Source: Psilocybe azurescens
Lineage: Eukaryota; Basidiomycota; Agaricomycetes; Agaricales; Agrocybaceae
Reading direction: 5' to 3'
DNA: 64,000 bases
Assembly (NCBI GenBank): GCA_023853785.1
Contig: JAJIRX010000649.1
Coordinates: forward strand, 248,001-312,000
This document shows, one piece after another, positions 1-11,081 of the stretch. A program made the position numbers and the translations under genes. Each line of letters opens with the position of its first letter. Positions within the stretch are counted from its first letter, which is position 1. The notes beneath the pieces are model-generated. The model was not told the DNA's origin and did no database searches. It saw only the letters and a program-made list of their open reading frames with translations.

Positions 1-655
1 TGCATCACCATACTAATGATATCGTACAGGCCTCTTTGACGGATGTGCCGCTGTCACCCAGTCCATTCAAGGTGCTCATTGCACTCAGCTCGCAGCTCAG
101 CTGTCGATCACGCGTAAGGGCTTGCTCTGTACCGTTTGATGAAACGTTGTGACAGAATATATTCTAGCGGGAACGATCACTATCCCAGCTAATGAAGGAC
201 TTGGCTTCATCCTCCAAAGTTGTGAATATACCGTCTTTGGAGGTTCCGTAACCAAGCCTCACAATATTGTTTCAACGACATGGTAAGATACTGCGACAAT
301 TCTTTTAGAAAAATACAGCTCAACTATATTCCCGACCAGGGCATTGCCGCGACTAATTTATTCAACGTATGCGGCACTTTGCAGGGAGCCTGCGCGGCTA
401 CTCAAGGAGGTCTAACTCTTTTGTCGAGTATGCTATGTAATCTCTTCCACCTACGTCTCTGTTCTGATTCAGTCCTATCCTTTTAGTCAAATCTCGCTTT
501 GAACCTACAGCACCACGTACTGGGATACGAATTCTGAACGTATAAGCTCAAGAACCTGCGCTTTGGGCAATCGCCAAGACCGATACTTTCTTCTCTATGG
601 TTTCACTCTTTAATGTAAAGGAGAATACAAACATGTCCACAAATCATCGGCCGAA
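1..655 (+). pseudogene. Partial upstream copy of a secreted cysteine-rich gene
   Basis: This stretch is a near copy of 1714-2366, introns included. It begins mid-gene at the window edge, so its signal-peptide exon would lie outside. The exon ending near 113 is followed by a gtaaggg donor, a second exon runs about 168-280, and a third about 339-430, matching the downstream copy. One base is missing after the GGS codons near 250 (tccgtaacc here, tccgcaactc in the other copy). That shifts the frame ahead of the conserved Cys-Phe-Asn-Asp segment, so this copy is probably not functional. The family is uncertain; the spacing of Cys residues and a Gly-Gly pair recall Y3-like glycan-binding proteins. 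Confidence 0.5.
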
Positions 656-1296
656 AATGGGCGATGCCATTGACAGTAGTTCTAGGTAGTGTAAAGGTGA
701 TTCCTTCGGCTTGATCATGAAGTGTAGCCAGAGTAGATACCAGATATACTGGTCTTTCGGCCTGAGAGTTTCAAAAATATCATCGACAATCGCACGTCAA
801 AAGTTGAACAACTTCAAGAAAGTTCGGTTGAAATAATCACGTGAGGTACGATTTATCATTTGAGACCCCGCCGCCGACATGCCTCATTTTCTCGTCAAGT
901 CACCACCAAACGTTCTCTTGCCGCAAACACATAGCTCTTCGCGTCTGCGTTCAGCCATAACAATGAGTTCTTATGGAAACGGTTCACAGACTACTCATTT
1001 CTGGTCTATAGAAGAAATAGTTCTGTCTTCCTTCCAGAGCTGGTCGGCACCGCATCGCTCGGTGATAACAGTCTTGAATGAACCCGTTTGCCGGAGACAC
1101 GTTCACTGTCACTGATTTTGGCAGCGAGGATGGCGAGTACTCAGTTCAACATTCCTTGCTGGAACCATGGAACTTTTTTCTACAAGGGGATTGGGTCTGC
1201 TGCGGATGAACGGTCCAAACACCAGACCTGAGTATTCATGAGAGTCGAAAATGTAATCCTTGCAACGATTACCGGCCCTTTGGCAGTGATTTTGCC

Positions 1297-1303
1297 TATA
1301 AAA
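1297..1303 (+). promoter_or_regulatory. TATA box of the secreted cysteine-rich gene
   Basis: The sequence tataaaa lies 60 bp before the ATG at 1363, the usual place for a fungal core promoter with a short leader. Confidence 0.5.
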
Positions 1304-1362
1304 TGGCTATTATAGCTCGTTCAAACATCATTAAATCATTTAATTTTACACACTGAGCTTCC

Positions 1363-2253
1363 ATGTTCACCAAGTCTTTGAAATCGTCCACTTTTCTTCT
1401 ATTCTCTGCCTTTTCTATTGTTTCAGGTACGACCCTTCGTTGCATACTTTCGACTCGTTACTAATTCTCTCGCTAATTTTAAAGCCAGAGTATGCAACAA
1501 CAAGCATATAATCGAGACCAAGCCCCTCACATTGGGATCTGGAGACGTTATACAGATCCAGAGATTCAATTGCTCTTCCGATACAGCCCCGTTGCTCATC
1601 CTAAAGGTGTTGTAAAGCGCGACACCTTCGAGCTAAATCTTCGAGCAGCTTCCCAGTGTACAGAGCCCAACTGCTTCTGTGGCGTACCATGTCAGTAATC
1701 CTGGCGAATTTATTCTGCATTACGATACTAGTGACATCGTACAGGCTTCCTTGACGCATGTCGCGCTGTCACCCAGCCCATTCAAGGTGCCCATTGCACT
1801 CAACTCGCAGCTCAGTTGTCGAACACGCGTAAGGGTCCACTTTGTACCGCTTGGTGAAACATTGTGACAGAATATATTCTAGCGGGAACGATCACTATCC
1901 CAGCTAATGAAGGACTTGGCTTCATCCTCCAAAGTTGTGAATATACCGTCTTTGGAGGTTCCGCAACTCAAGCCTCACAATATTGTTTCAACGACATGGT
2001 AAGACACTGCGACAATTCTTTTAGAGACATTTAGTTTAACTATATTCTCGACCAGGGCTCTGCCGCGACCAATTTATTCAACGTATGCGGCACTTTGCAG
2101 GGAGACTGCAAGGCTACTCAAGGAGGCCAAACTCTTTTGTCGAGTATGCTATGTAATCTCTTCCACCTACGTCTCTGTTCTGATTCATATCTATTCTTTT
2201 AGTCAAATCTCGCTTTGAACCTACAGTATCACGTACTGGAATACGAATTCTGA
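1363..2253 (+). CDS. Secreted cysteine-rich protein, possibly Y3-like, integrity doubtful
   Basis: The first exon encodes a clear signal peptide (Met, basic residues, then a Leu/Phe-rich core ending Ser-Ile-Val-Ser). A 58-bp intron starts with gtacga after 1425. The next exon begins ARVCNNKHIIETKP. Later exons carry FILQSCEYTVFGG, SQYCFNDM and ATNLFNVCGTLQGDC, and the last ends in LEYEF and TGA at 2253. The signal peptide resembles that of the neighbour at 2971, so the two are paralogues. I could not reconcile the phase across the gtaagg intron near 1808, so either the model is wrong or this copy has also decayed. The Y3-like assignment (small secreted fungal lectins) is inference from Cys spacing only. 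Confidence 0.4.
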
Positions 2254-2366
2254 GCATCTAAGCTGCGCTTCGGGCAATTGCCAAGACCGATATTTTCTTT
2301 TCTGTGGCCTCACTCTTTAATGTAAAGGAGAATACAAACATGTCCACAAAACATCGGCCGACAATG
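1714..2366 (+). repeat. Downst‌ream unit of a tandem duplication
   Basis: About 650 bp here match 1-655 at roughly 95 percent by eye, including introns and 3' flank (for example taatgtaaaggagaataca in both). The offset is about 1.71 kb, so this is a direct tandem duplication of a gene 3' half. Confidence 0.75.
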
Positions 2367-2905
2367 ATGACCAACCTTGATGTTCACATGGAAATTTAGC
2401 AATTGACTGGAAGAAGTGACAATGGTATGATTTAAACGGCCAAGTTGTTCTCATGAATTCCTTCGGCTTCATAGCTTGCAGTACCATCATCAATAGCTGT
2501 ATGGCTTTAACTGTCAGGGGATCAGTACTGTGGCACATGCAACATAAGTAGTGTACACATGTCCAAGTTTGGCTTGTTATGCATATCCGGGGGTGGAATC
2601 TCGAAGCTTTGAACTAAAGATCATCTGAATGCTCAGTTTCTCCGTGCGGATTGCTCGGATTGCTCCACGCCTACAAAAAACGCTTTGGCTCAAATGTGCC
2701 CCTATGGGCCAACAGTAACTACAACGTAAACAGTCACCACATGAGAAATATGCCGTGGGATGGATCGTATGATTGGTACGAAGCCATCGTACCCCGTTCC
2801 GATGCTCCCCTCTTGCTCCCTCTTATGATAACGATCTTTAAACTTTTGGTGTACACGATTGATCATGAGAATACTTTCTACCGGCTGTCCCTTACATCTG
2901 CAAGA

Positions 2906-2911
2906 TATAAA
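2906..2911 (+). promoter_or_regulatory. TATA box of the secreted gene at 2971
   Basis: tataaa lies 65 bp upstream of the ATG at 2971, the same distance as for the paralogue at 1363. Confidence 0.45.
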
Positions 2912-2970
2912 GTCGGCTTATGACTTTCTTGCAATACCGAGCAGCCTCAGAAATCACCGCTCACTTTACG

Positions 2971-3487
2971 ATGTACTCGCCTGTGGGTTTCATTCTTCTG
3001 CTCTTTTCCGCCAGCATAGTTTCCGGTAAGAGAAATCCGTAAAACTTACAAGACTCGGATAACAACTAAGTACTTACCACTTCTAGCCCTCTCTCTCTCC
3101 ACCTGTTGGAAATCTTCTCTTGGCGTAAACGCAAGCTATGGCCCTCTCAAAGATCTGTACGTGCCTATGCTGTTCAAAGCTCAGAAGTGCTATACTCTGA
3201 CGATATAACGGAATAATTATAGTCGCATCGATGCAATCAACTTCTGTCACAATTTCTCAAGCAACCCCTTGATAGTACCCGCTGGATCATTCATTTTCGG
3301 GTTCCAATCAGCAATGTGGATTGGAAACTTCAGTAGCTTGGATTCGTGCACGGCAACGTTCAATCAAATCGTTAGCGACTGCTACGGTTCCGCGAACCCA
3401 GTTCTGCCAGTCACCCTTGGGGGTAACAACACGGATTCAGGAGGCGCTAACCTTGCAATTTCATTTGGCACTGCGGCGATTTTATAA
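2971..3487 (+). CDS. Small secreted protein, Y3-like glycan-binding candidate
   Basis: Three exons (2971-3025, 3087-3156, 3223-3487) join in frame with GT-AG introns of 61 and 66 bp and give 129 residues. Residues 1-18 form a signal peptide ending Ala-Ser-Ile-Val-Ser. The mature part begins LSLSTCWKSSLGVNASYG and contains INFCHNFSSN, SLDSCTATFNQIVSDCYG and a GGNN segment near the C-terminus. Paired cysteines around an F-x-x-I-x-x-x-C helix and a following Gly-Gly fit secreted fungal Y3-like lectin domains, but this is a pattern judgement. It is a diverged paralogue of the gene at 1363. The reading frame continues past the TAA, see the next entry. Confidence 0.55.
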
Positions 3488-3736
3488 AATGTTGGATATT
3501 TCGTAGGGGAGTCTGGCAGAGTCTGGCGTAAAATATCAGGCCTTAAATATATGACTGGATCCCAAACCTTCATGAAAGTGGCGCTTTATCATAACGCGTC
3601 CTGCAAAGTTGCAATTTCCGAGAACGTTTCCATGATGCTATTTGTCCCTCCAATCCACGGCATCGATCCACTATCTTGCGGTTTCTCCTATGCTACACAG
3701 GGCGTTCAAATAACTGTGTCTTTATGGGCCCGATAA
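3488..3736 (+). other. In-frame open extension after the TAA stop of the secreted gene
   Basis: The codons after TAA 3485-3487 stay open in the same frame for 82 more, ending at TGA-free stop TAA 3734-3736. The extension contains VALYHNASCKVAISENV and PLSCGFSYATQGVQITVSL, which looks like a folded secreted domain with two Cys. Either the TAA is a nonsense mutation or consensus error in a two-part protein, or an unseen intron removes it. Confidence 0.35.
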
Positions 3737-4680
3737 GGGGAAAGTGTTAACGAGGAACGGACCAAGACAGCAGAATCAAATCCTAACGAGGAAATGCAAA
3801 CAACAGAGAGACATGGTACACTTCCATTGACGCGCCTGACAGCCTATGTACTTCTTCAGTGTTGCAGAAGTAGGCGGCATCAGCAACAGTGACCATCGAA
3901 TTTACCCTTTCTTCCATGATTAGAAAGAATAATGCAAATTAAGCCATGCAACCCACCTCTTCCGATCTTACGCAGAGCCTTGGAAGCTCAGGGTGCGAGA
4001 ATTTTGTGGTTATTGAACATGAAACTGGTGTGAGGCATCTTTTGTCTACCGAAATTCTTCGAGCGTAGAGAGGGGAGGAGAGGAGCTTATGCATCCAAGT
4101 CTCGTTCTCAAGTTGATTTTTATCTGTCCCACCGGTCGTCGGATGGATCAAAATGGAAATGGCAATTCTGAGAGTTTAGGGTTTGAAGACGCTCGCTCGT
4201 CAGACAACGTGAGAAATGGAGGCTGATTAAGAAAGTGGAGTCATCAGAAGCCGGCCGAATGTTGCTGTGGGCAGTTGTTTATAATTGTCATAGATATAAG
4301 AGAATAACATACCGGCATGAACGGTAGATATCATGGATAACGCTGTTTCCTATTGATCAGACGACACACCCCTTTACTTTCCGTCAACTTGAAAACCATA
4401 CCCTTTACTCCCGTTCCCGTTACTTACCCCCCCTCTCAATACAACTGCACATCGCTAAATCGCATCCTACGGTACACGACACATTCAAGAATAGAAACCT
4501 CGACGGCGTATACATAAAGTCGACGGGATAGGGCCGGTAGGCAGAGTACACCTACCAATTATCTCTCTTACGAAGAATAGAAGAATGGTCCAAGGTCGAG
4601 GTGAATGGGGTTAACTCTTTTATACGAACATGGTGCACTTACCTGTAGGGAAGACTGCTTCAAAGCCTAGTTGTCAAGCC
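3737..4680. other. No gene recognised
   Basis: No reading frame with recognisable protein features or paired splice sites was found. It holds one short promoter relic, listed separately. Confidence 0.5.
4355..4406 (+). repeat. Relic copy of the phospholipase D-like gene leader
   Basis: About 50 bp match 12648-12700, the leader and start-codon region of the gene at 12693. Shared blocks are atcagacga, tttactttccg and aaaaccat followed by ccctt. In the relic the ATG is ATA. Nothing of the coding region follows, so only the 5' edge was copied or kept. Confidence 0.5.
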
Positions 4681-4689
4681 AGGGGGCGA

Positions 4690-5230
4690 CACATACAAGA
4701 ACCGAATGATTTTATCAACATTTGCGATGTTGTGTTAGATATTGGAGAACTGGCGAGGATGGTTCAAGGTGAGTGCATCTACCTACTGGAAATGGGATTC
4801 CACTGCCTCAAGTCAGGGAACGGCTCATACACTTGGACGGGCGTCGGAGTGACTGCGTCGACATTCGGATGATAGGTTGGAACACTGGCAAGGATGCTCA
4901 AGGTGAGTAGGGCAATCAGCATTGTCGAGCTAACTCACCAAGTCTTGGAGAGTACAAACTAAGGAAATGTCATCAACAATCGTGATACCATGTTGGAGGG
5001 CTGGCAGGCAGGGTTGAAGATAAGTAAAGCGATTGTCTGCATCGTAGAAGCTGACTTACTGGTGCTCAGGGACTCTTCGAACTATCAGACGGGGGTTCAA
5101 GAGTCGTATTGATGGCGTCGAGGGTCAATGTTGGAGGTCTGACGAGGATGGTTCCAGGTGAGTAGAGCTATCTTCTACATCATAAAAGGTAATGACTTGC
5201 TGGTCACTGAAGATTCAGACTGCGGTGCAA
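4690..5230 (+). repeat. Degenerate tandem repeat with a gtgagt-containing core
   Basis: Four to five diverged units of about 130-170 bp share a core like ttggagg.ctggcgaggatgg followed by ttc(c)aaggtgagta and later acttactgg. Cores occur near 4742, 4876, 4993 and 5130. The repeated gtgagt looks like a repeated exon-intron junction, but no protein can be read through. Confidence 0.45.
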
Positions 5231-5239
5231 TCTCGACGG

Positions 5240-6110
5240 GATGGGCAGAGTATCCCTACCAATCTTCGGTCTTCTGAGAACAATTGTGCGAGGTAGAGGT
5301 GTGCGAGGGCCATCTCTTCAAATGGTCGTGGCGCAATTGCGAGCTGGGTAGAACCCACAATGGTAATCCACTGCTTCAGACGGATGGTGCATACATTAGG
5401 ACGGGACGGCTAGATCGGCGGTAGTTTTTACATTTCAAGGCCTGACGAGATTGGTTTCGTGTTCCGTGAAAGAGCATCTGTGTATTGCACAATTTGTTAC
5501 TCTGCTCTCGTGTCAGCCACTGCCTTACATGGGTTCAGACAAATGGACAGGGATACGTCACCTGTAGTTGATAAATTTACCCAGATGAATCAGCCCTGAG
5601 GATGAATATGCGACGTAGAATTTTGCGCCACTTTGATACAACAGCAGTGTAGTTAGTTAGAAAAAACTTGCTGATATACGAGAAATGCGTACTTGGTCGA
5701 AATTTGGGACCGTCTCATGGGACATGGATGAGATTCTGTAGATGACTGGCTTGACATCAGGTTTTGAACTGGATCGGAAAGGGTGGATTCTCGTACAACC
5801 GGCGATGAGTAGTGTGTATGAATACGGGCGTATCCTGATACATCTAGAGCGGCGTGGAGAGCGTGTCTGTAAAAGATTCAGGAATACAATAATTCATTGA
5901 GCCAAACGGTGTAAGGTAGAAAAGCGAAATTCCGCGAATTCACGACATGTAAGGCCGTGGGAAATTGGAATAATTTTGCTTTCAAACCGCGACTATTCCT
6001 ATACCCAATGCTAAGGCTCGCCTCCGTTGCTCGCTCAACGCCTAGATATATCCCGGCGGTTGTACCGCGGAACAGATGGGAAGGCACTGTTGCAAAGTGA
6101 GCTTGTTTCG
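5240..6110. other. No gene recognised
   Basis: Only short unconnected frames; nothing I can support. Confidence 0.4.
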
Positions 6111-6119
6111 GTTATGTAA

Positions 6120-7590
6120 TTGGCCTGGTTGGAGGCTTACCGTTTGTCAGTAGTGACAGTCCCTGAACCAGGGAGAAAGCTCGCAAGACTGCTAGTCAAT
6201 CAGGACAATGTACGATGGATTTTAATGTCATATGCCAGATCCTTTTCAGCAAAAGCTACTGTGAAGGAAGAGACGCGCGCGGAACCCAGTACCGCTGTGA
6301 GCGCGACGGAATTGTCATCGCATCCCTCTTCCTATTACGCCCTCCATTATAACTGTCCAGAAAACTAAGACGAAAGCGAAAGTTTCATCCACCCCAGCTC
6401 CTGAGGAAACTCAGTGCGTTCACTTATACAATCATTCTTATTTTGAAGGACCGCCGCGGAGTACAAGGCCATAGGATTGAGGCATGATTCTACCACGCTT
6501 CCTCTCACAGGAGATCTGGATCCCACAGAACTGGACTTTACGGAGGCGCATTATGCAGCCACCGTTGTCCAGGCCGCAGTGTCCACGAACCCTTCTTCCA
6601 TCCAAGAACGCATGACATTCCAGTTGCAAACACTCACTTCCAATCCCACCACGTCACACTGCTCAATTTTTTCTTTTTTTCTTGTATATTTATGTACACT
6701 GCTCAATCTGTTCACCTACTTCGCTGCGCACGCAGCATCTTCTCCCTTCTCCAGGCATCTCCAGGCATCCCTACTTCGAAAGTTGTTCCCTTGCCGACGC
6801 AAAGGACCCTTTGGACTGTGTTACGGTGCCCTTTCGCGCACATGAAGTCTCAGGAGAATTTTTATAGGAAGGTGCAGAAGACGGCCATCAAGACTGGGGA
6901 TGGATGCGGACCCCGATTTTCAGTGCTAGATCATCTACTTGCGCGCGCATACGGTGCCTGGTGTTGGCATGGAGGTGACGATTTGGGAGGGGCTTCCTCT
7001 GGGGGTTGGTCTGCTAGGGACAACAGTGTCGAGAATAGATCTGCCAACGCGCCTCAGAAGATCTTAGCTTGGGAAGAAGATTATAGAGAATGAGACCTCT
7101 GCACCATCTCGTGCATGATCATTGGTCGTGGTTTTCATCTCCCCGCCGCCCGCGCAAATGATTGCTTAATTTTTGGAAGCATCTGTATATTGTGGTGGGA
7201 TATGATGTCAGTGATTTTTGAACTTTTAATATCCACATTTCCGTCGCGATTGGATTGATTCGTTTTGCTGCCTAGCATTGTGATTCGTGTGTTGCCTGCG
7301 CGAAACAAGACGCGTCGAAACTCGGCTGTTCGACTCGTTAGCCGTGAAGTTTACCCTGGTCCCGTATCCGGCGGGGTGCTCGCCGCTAGTGTCTCTGCCT
7401 GTCCCAGCTTCGACTGTTGGGCAAACAGGGACAGCACTGGTTCGATCTACGAGCAGCTACCACATCTAATTTCTAGCATTGAAAGGCCAGTTTTATTTTC
7501 AATGAGGTTTCAAGGTGGCAATTCGTTGGGCTTCATCAACGGGCGCTACCACCTTGGTTTCCATCTAGTCCATCGCTACGGAGGGCGATG
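6120..7590 (+). other. Unresolved region with several short open frames
   Basis: Open stretches of 60-133 codons overlap on the plus strand, such as 6477-6845 and 6692-7093. None has a convincing start, splice pattern or recognisable motif. A decayed gene is possible. Confidence 0.25.
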
Positions 7591-7932
7591 ACAATCTGTT
7601 TTGAGCAAGAAATAAACATCACATCAGAACGTTCCGATGTATGGAAAGCAGGACTGGACTGCTCAATATTTGGCTCTGCTGCATGATGGCCGGATGTTGC
7701 TAGGTCCCAAATTTGATTTCTAATGTCGATTCATAAATTATATAATCTACTTCACGTTTAGAATAACTCAGTGTACGCATTTTGAGAATTGAATTTGGAT
7801 TTTCAACATCTTCCTCGTTGCTTTGTCTGACACTGCCTGCTTGTGCTCAATAATAGAAACACAACTCTCTTGTACAACATCAAATCGCCCAGAATGTAGT
7901 CTTTTCTTAAATCCAGTCAATTTTCAATTATT

Positions 7933-8683
7933 CAAGGGGGTGCCGGGATCGAAAACCCGGACCGGGGGTAGGAGGGGGGGGTAGGCCCCAGGCCGCCAAA
8001 TTTTTTTTGGAACCCTCCAGCACAGGGCCTCAGAACCTTGATTTTAGTGCGCTAGACTGCATTACAGAAGTACAAATGATGTTTCTTGGACTGAAACTCA
8101 TGGAATAAAAGATCTGTACTGAGAATTGAATTTATTTTTGATTTATTTCACATTTATTGCTTATTATGGAAGGAAATTAATATTTTTGCTCAGCTAGCTA
8201 ATTCGTCCTCGTCCTTGTTGTGGTCCACTGGCTCATATATCATACCTCTCACTATGGACTCATCACCTCAGGCATGTATTACAACACAGTACCATACTGA
8301 TAAACAATATTGACATGGTATACAGGAGAATGCACCCCTGAATGGCCCCGTGCTTGACGTAGATGGGTTCGTTGTATGCCCAGAATGTGATACGGCGTGT
8401 TGACTGCGGCACCGGTGGGCTCAAAAACTTTGATCAGCATCTAGGAAAGAGTCGTTGTCAGAACGCAAGACGAAAACGCGACAAAGAAAGGAAAAAGAAG
8501 ACGAATATGTCACTAGTGCGAGGTATCAGGTCGAGGCAGAGGTGGAAAGCGTGTACGCCGTTGATGTCATATTACTAATAATTACTATATTTGGAAGTGT
8601 GCCTGATTACGTAGGGAGGGTACCTAGAGTTGGCCTTAGAAAAAATCGACCCCCGGTACTTTTTTCGATCCCGGCACCCCTTG
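7933..8683. mobile_element. hAT-type element, 751 bp, with 8-bp target duplication
   Basis: The left end reads caagggggtgccgggatcga and the right end is its inverted counterpart ending ccggcaccccttg. Both ends are flanked by the direct repeat caattatt (7925-7932 and 8684-8691), the 8-bp duplication typical of hAT transposition. Inside, near 8365-8510, a frame encodes a Cys/His-rich segment with GLKNFDQHLGKSRC and a basic tail, preceded in another frame by VVCPECDTAC. This resembles the zinc-finger region of fungal mobile-element proteins, now frameshifted. Confidence 0.8.
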
Positions 8684-9233
8684 CAATTATTGCTAGTTTT
8701 TGTCACCTTTTTATTTTGTTCAATGAATGCTCCCGACTAGTCTATACAACCAGTTCTGTGCCTCAGACCCATGAAAAGGCAATTCATTGTGTGGGTAAAT
8801 TTTCCAGAATATTTGTACTCCTAATGTACTGTCCCGCCGCTGTTCAATTCCACTGATTATCATACAAATCAGAGGACCCAATTTATATACTCGGTTCAAT
8901 TTTTTCGTCATTCATGTCTCACTGTTGTTCACACTCAAATTTCTTTTGTATTCATCATTAAACGCTCTTCTAGATGTCAGAGCCCAATAAAAACTCTGAT
9001 TATGAAGCTGACTTCACAACAGAACACATCTGCAAACATAAACACTGCAGGAAAGTGTTTCCACCTGGTAGTAATATCATGGTCATTGAGCCGAGATGGA
9101 AGTAAAATTTGAGTGATTCATCAATCTTACTCCCAGGCACTACGTTTGGCAGGGTATCAGTGAGGAGAATAGGTTGAGTTCTTTAAAGGTACTCATTGGG
9201 CATACCCGCCCGGTTGCGAAAGTATCGTACAAA

Positions 9234-10072
9234 TAGGGCTGCCGCTCGCAACCGTATATATACGCTGTACGGGCACCGTATTACGGCCACGGCTACCGTA
9301 CCGTCAAGCAAAAATATAAAATTGTACGGTGCGGTACATGGTCAGACTTACAATCGTATAAACCCGTATTCTGATGACCGTATACGGGTATACGGTTTGT
9401 ACGGCTTCGGTTAGATTAGATATAGAGAAACACCTAGTTAGTAGAAACAACACATGCACATTGACTCTTATTGCTTTTACCACTCCACCACCTTATCCAT
9501 CTATCCATCTATCCACTAATTCATTCATCCACCCACCCGACTGCACTCAGTACCTTGTCAAAGACCCCATCTCTACCTTAATTGCTATGCTACTCCAATA
9601 TTTCGAGGTAAGAATCTAATTACACATAATTTATCGATAATAACCATGTCCCATTGGCACGCCAGATTAGCTCGTGATATTCTCGCTATTGCAAGCAAGC
9701 TTTCCCATCTTACATGCTGATAAGTACTTACCTTATTTTTTGCAGAATCAGCTGTTGCTGTTGAAAGAGTATTTTCTGGCGGCTGAGACACCATATCTCT
9801 TCGGAGAGCAAGCCTTAACCCTGGTACCATTCACACACTGGTGCTTCTGAAGCAGCAGCTTAGGCTAGCACACACCGCTGTTTCTGACATCTTAGGCAAT
9901 TCTTGATTATTTTTCTTACACTCATATATACCTGTATACCGTATTTAGACCCGTACCGTACCATCACCTACCAAGAAATATATCTATACGTTACGGCTGT
10001 GCTTTCCAGTGACCCGCATTTTGACCGTACAGTATACGGCCGTAACCGTATACGGTACGGTTGGCAGCCCTA
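9234..10072 (+). mobile_element. hAT element, 839 bp, with 8-bp target duplication
   Basis: The ends are tagggctgcc and ggcagcccta, perfect inverted repeats typical of hAT elements. Flanks are cgtacaaa (9226-9233) and cgtacaag (10073-10080), an 8-bp duplication with one change. Both subterminal regions are dense in ccgtata/ccgtacc motifs, likely transposase-binding repeats. The internal coding remnant is the hAT C-terminus, listed separately. Confidence 0.85.
9650..9906 (+). pseudogene. hAT transposase C-terminal dimerisation domain remnant
   Basis: An upstream exon reads HWHARLARDILAIASK. After a short intron (taagtac to tgcag near 9745) the frame reads SAVAVERVFSGG, stop, DTISLRRASLNPGTIHTL and VLLKQQLRLAH. 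VERVFSGGRDTISLRR is the conserved hAT family C-terminal signature, so the TGA at 9784-9786 stands where Arg (CGA) is expected. Only this last part of the transposase is left; the element is not autonomous. Confidence 0.85.
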
Positions 10073-10620
10073 CGTACAAGTGCCCAGAAAATTTGTCAAG
10101 TCTACAAAAGTTGTGAATAAGCGCAATGTCAATAAGATTAAAACGATGTTACGTACCAAATGCAATTTTATCATGTCCTTATATCGCAGTTTGAGTTCTA
10201 AGAGTGCGAGAGACAGAATTTTCGAGAAAATTCAATTTCCACTTATATAGTTCTTGTTGGGGTGGAGCGTTTTCAGCTTTTAACAACATCAGTCATAGAT
10301 TAAGGAAAAACCATCATGTTGAATGTACATTAACTGACTCAAAACTACGAATAAGGAATACCGAGTGCCGAATACAAACTTGAGAGGTGGAAATTCCGTC
10401 GCAGTTTGGCGTCATAGCCAAGGTTGAACGACGTTAAACGACGTTGAGAATTATATAATTCGTATATCAATATTAAATATCAAACCTGGGACCTAGCAAT
10501 ATCCGGCCATCATGCGGCAGAGCCAAATATTGAGCAGTCCAGTCCTGCTTTCCATACCGATATCCCAACCACTGGGCACATCGCTGCTGTGGCCCCTCGG
10601 GGTTCAAATGCATTATTAGG

Positions 10621-10669
10621 GCCTGTTCGGCTGGACCATCTCGCAGTCAGATGGTCCAGCAGAACAGGC
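10621..10669. repeat. 21-bp stem palindrome
   Basis: gcctgttcggctggaccatc(t) at 10621-10641 pairs with 10649-10669 with one mismatch and a 7-nt loop (cgcagtc). The start ggcctgttcgg resembles ends of small inverted-repeat transposons, so this may be a solo or minimal element next to the composite element. Confidence 0.7.
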
Positions 10670-11081
10670 TCTTAGCTCAGCCCTCGCGGCCGTTAGTTCG
10701 CAGGCTGTAAAGTAATAATCTGTCAAAGGTTGATCTAATTGAAGGATCAAGTGTTTTTATCATGGTTATTTGTACGTAGGGCTTGGGCGACCACCATTCC
10801 ATGTTTATCCCAGTGGTGCAAGTGAATACGCTTTCTTCTTTACACTCATCTTCGTTGTTGTATTCAAGCCTGGCTTTCATTGGATGGGTTTTGTTTGCAC
10901 ACCTCGTATGACTAGTGTACTAAACCTGTCCTCGCTATTAGGCCTCTCCGCCGGAAGGATTCTTCTCTCCTTTTCTCATTCCCTTTTTCTTTTCTTTTCT
11001 TTTTTTTTTGTGCTTCTTGCCGTCGTTAGTGCTTGCTTCTATCTCTCTTTTTTTTTACACTCTTTCAGATTGTATTTTATC

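Larger units (their letters stand above)
7640..10556. mobile_element. Composite DNA element with 107-bp terminal inverted repeats
   Basis: Positions 7640-7746 and 10450-10556 are inverted copies of each other (inward start tatggaaagcaggactgg, end attatataat), about 85-90 percent identical by eye. They bound a 2.9-kb segment that contains two independent hAT elements. No transposase belonging to the outer repeats was recognised, so this may be a non-autonomous element that served as a nesting site. Confidence 0.65.

Noticed and set aside
10597..10615. cggggttcaaatgc resembling a tRNA T-arm
   Set aside because: Upstream sequence does not fold as a cloverleaf.
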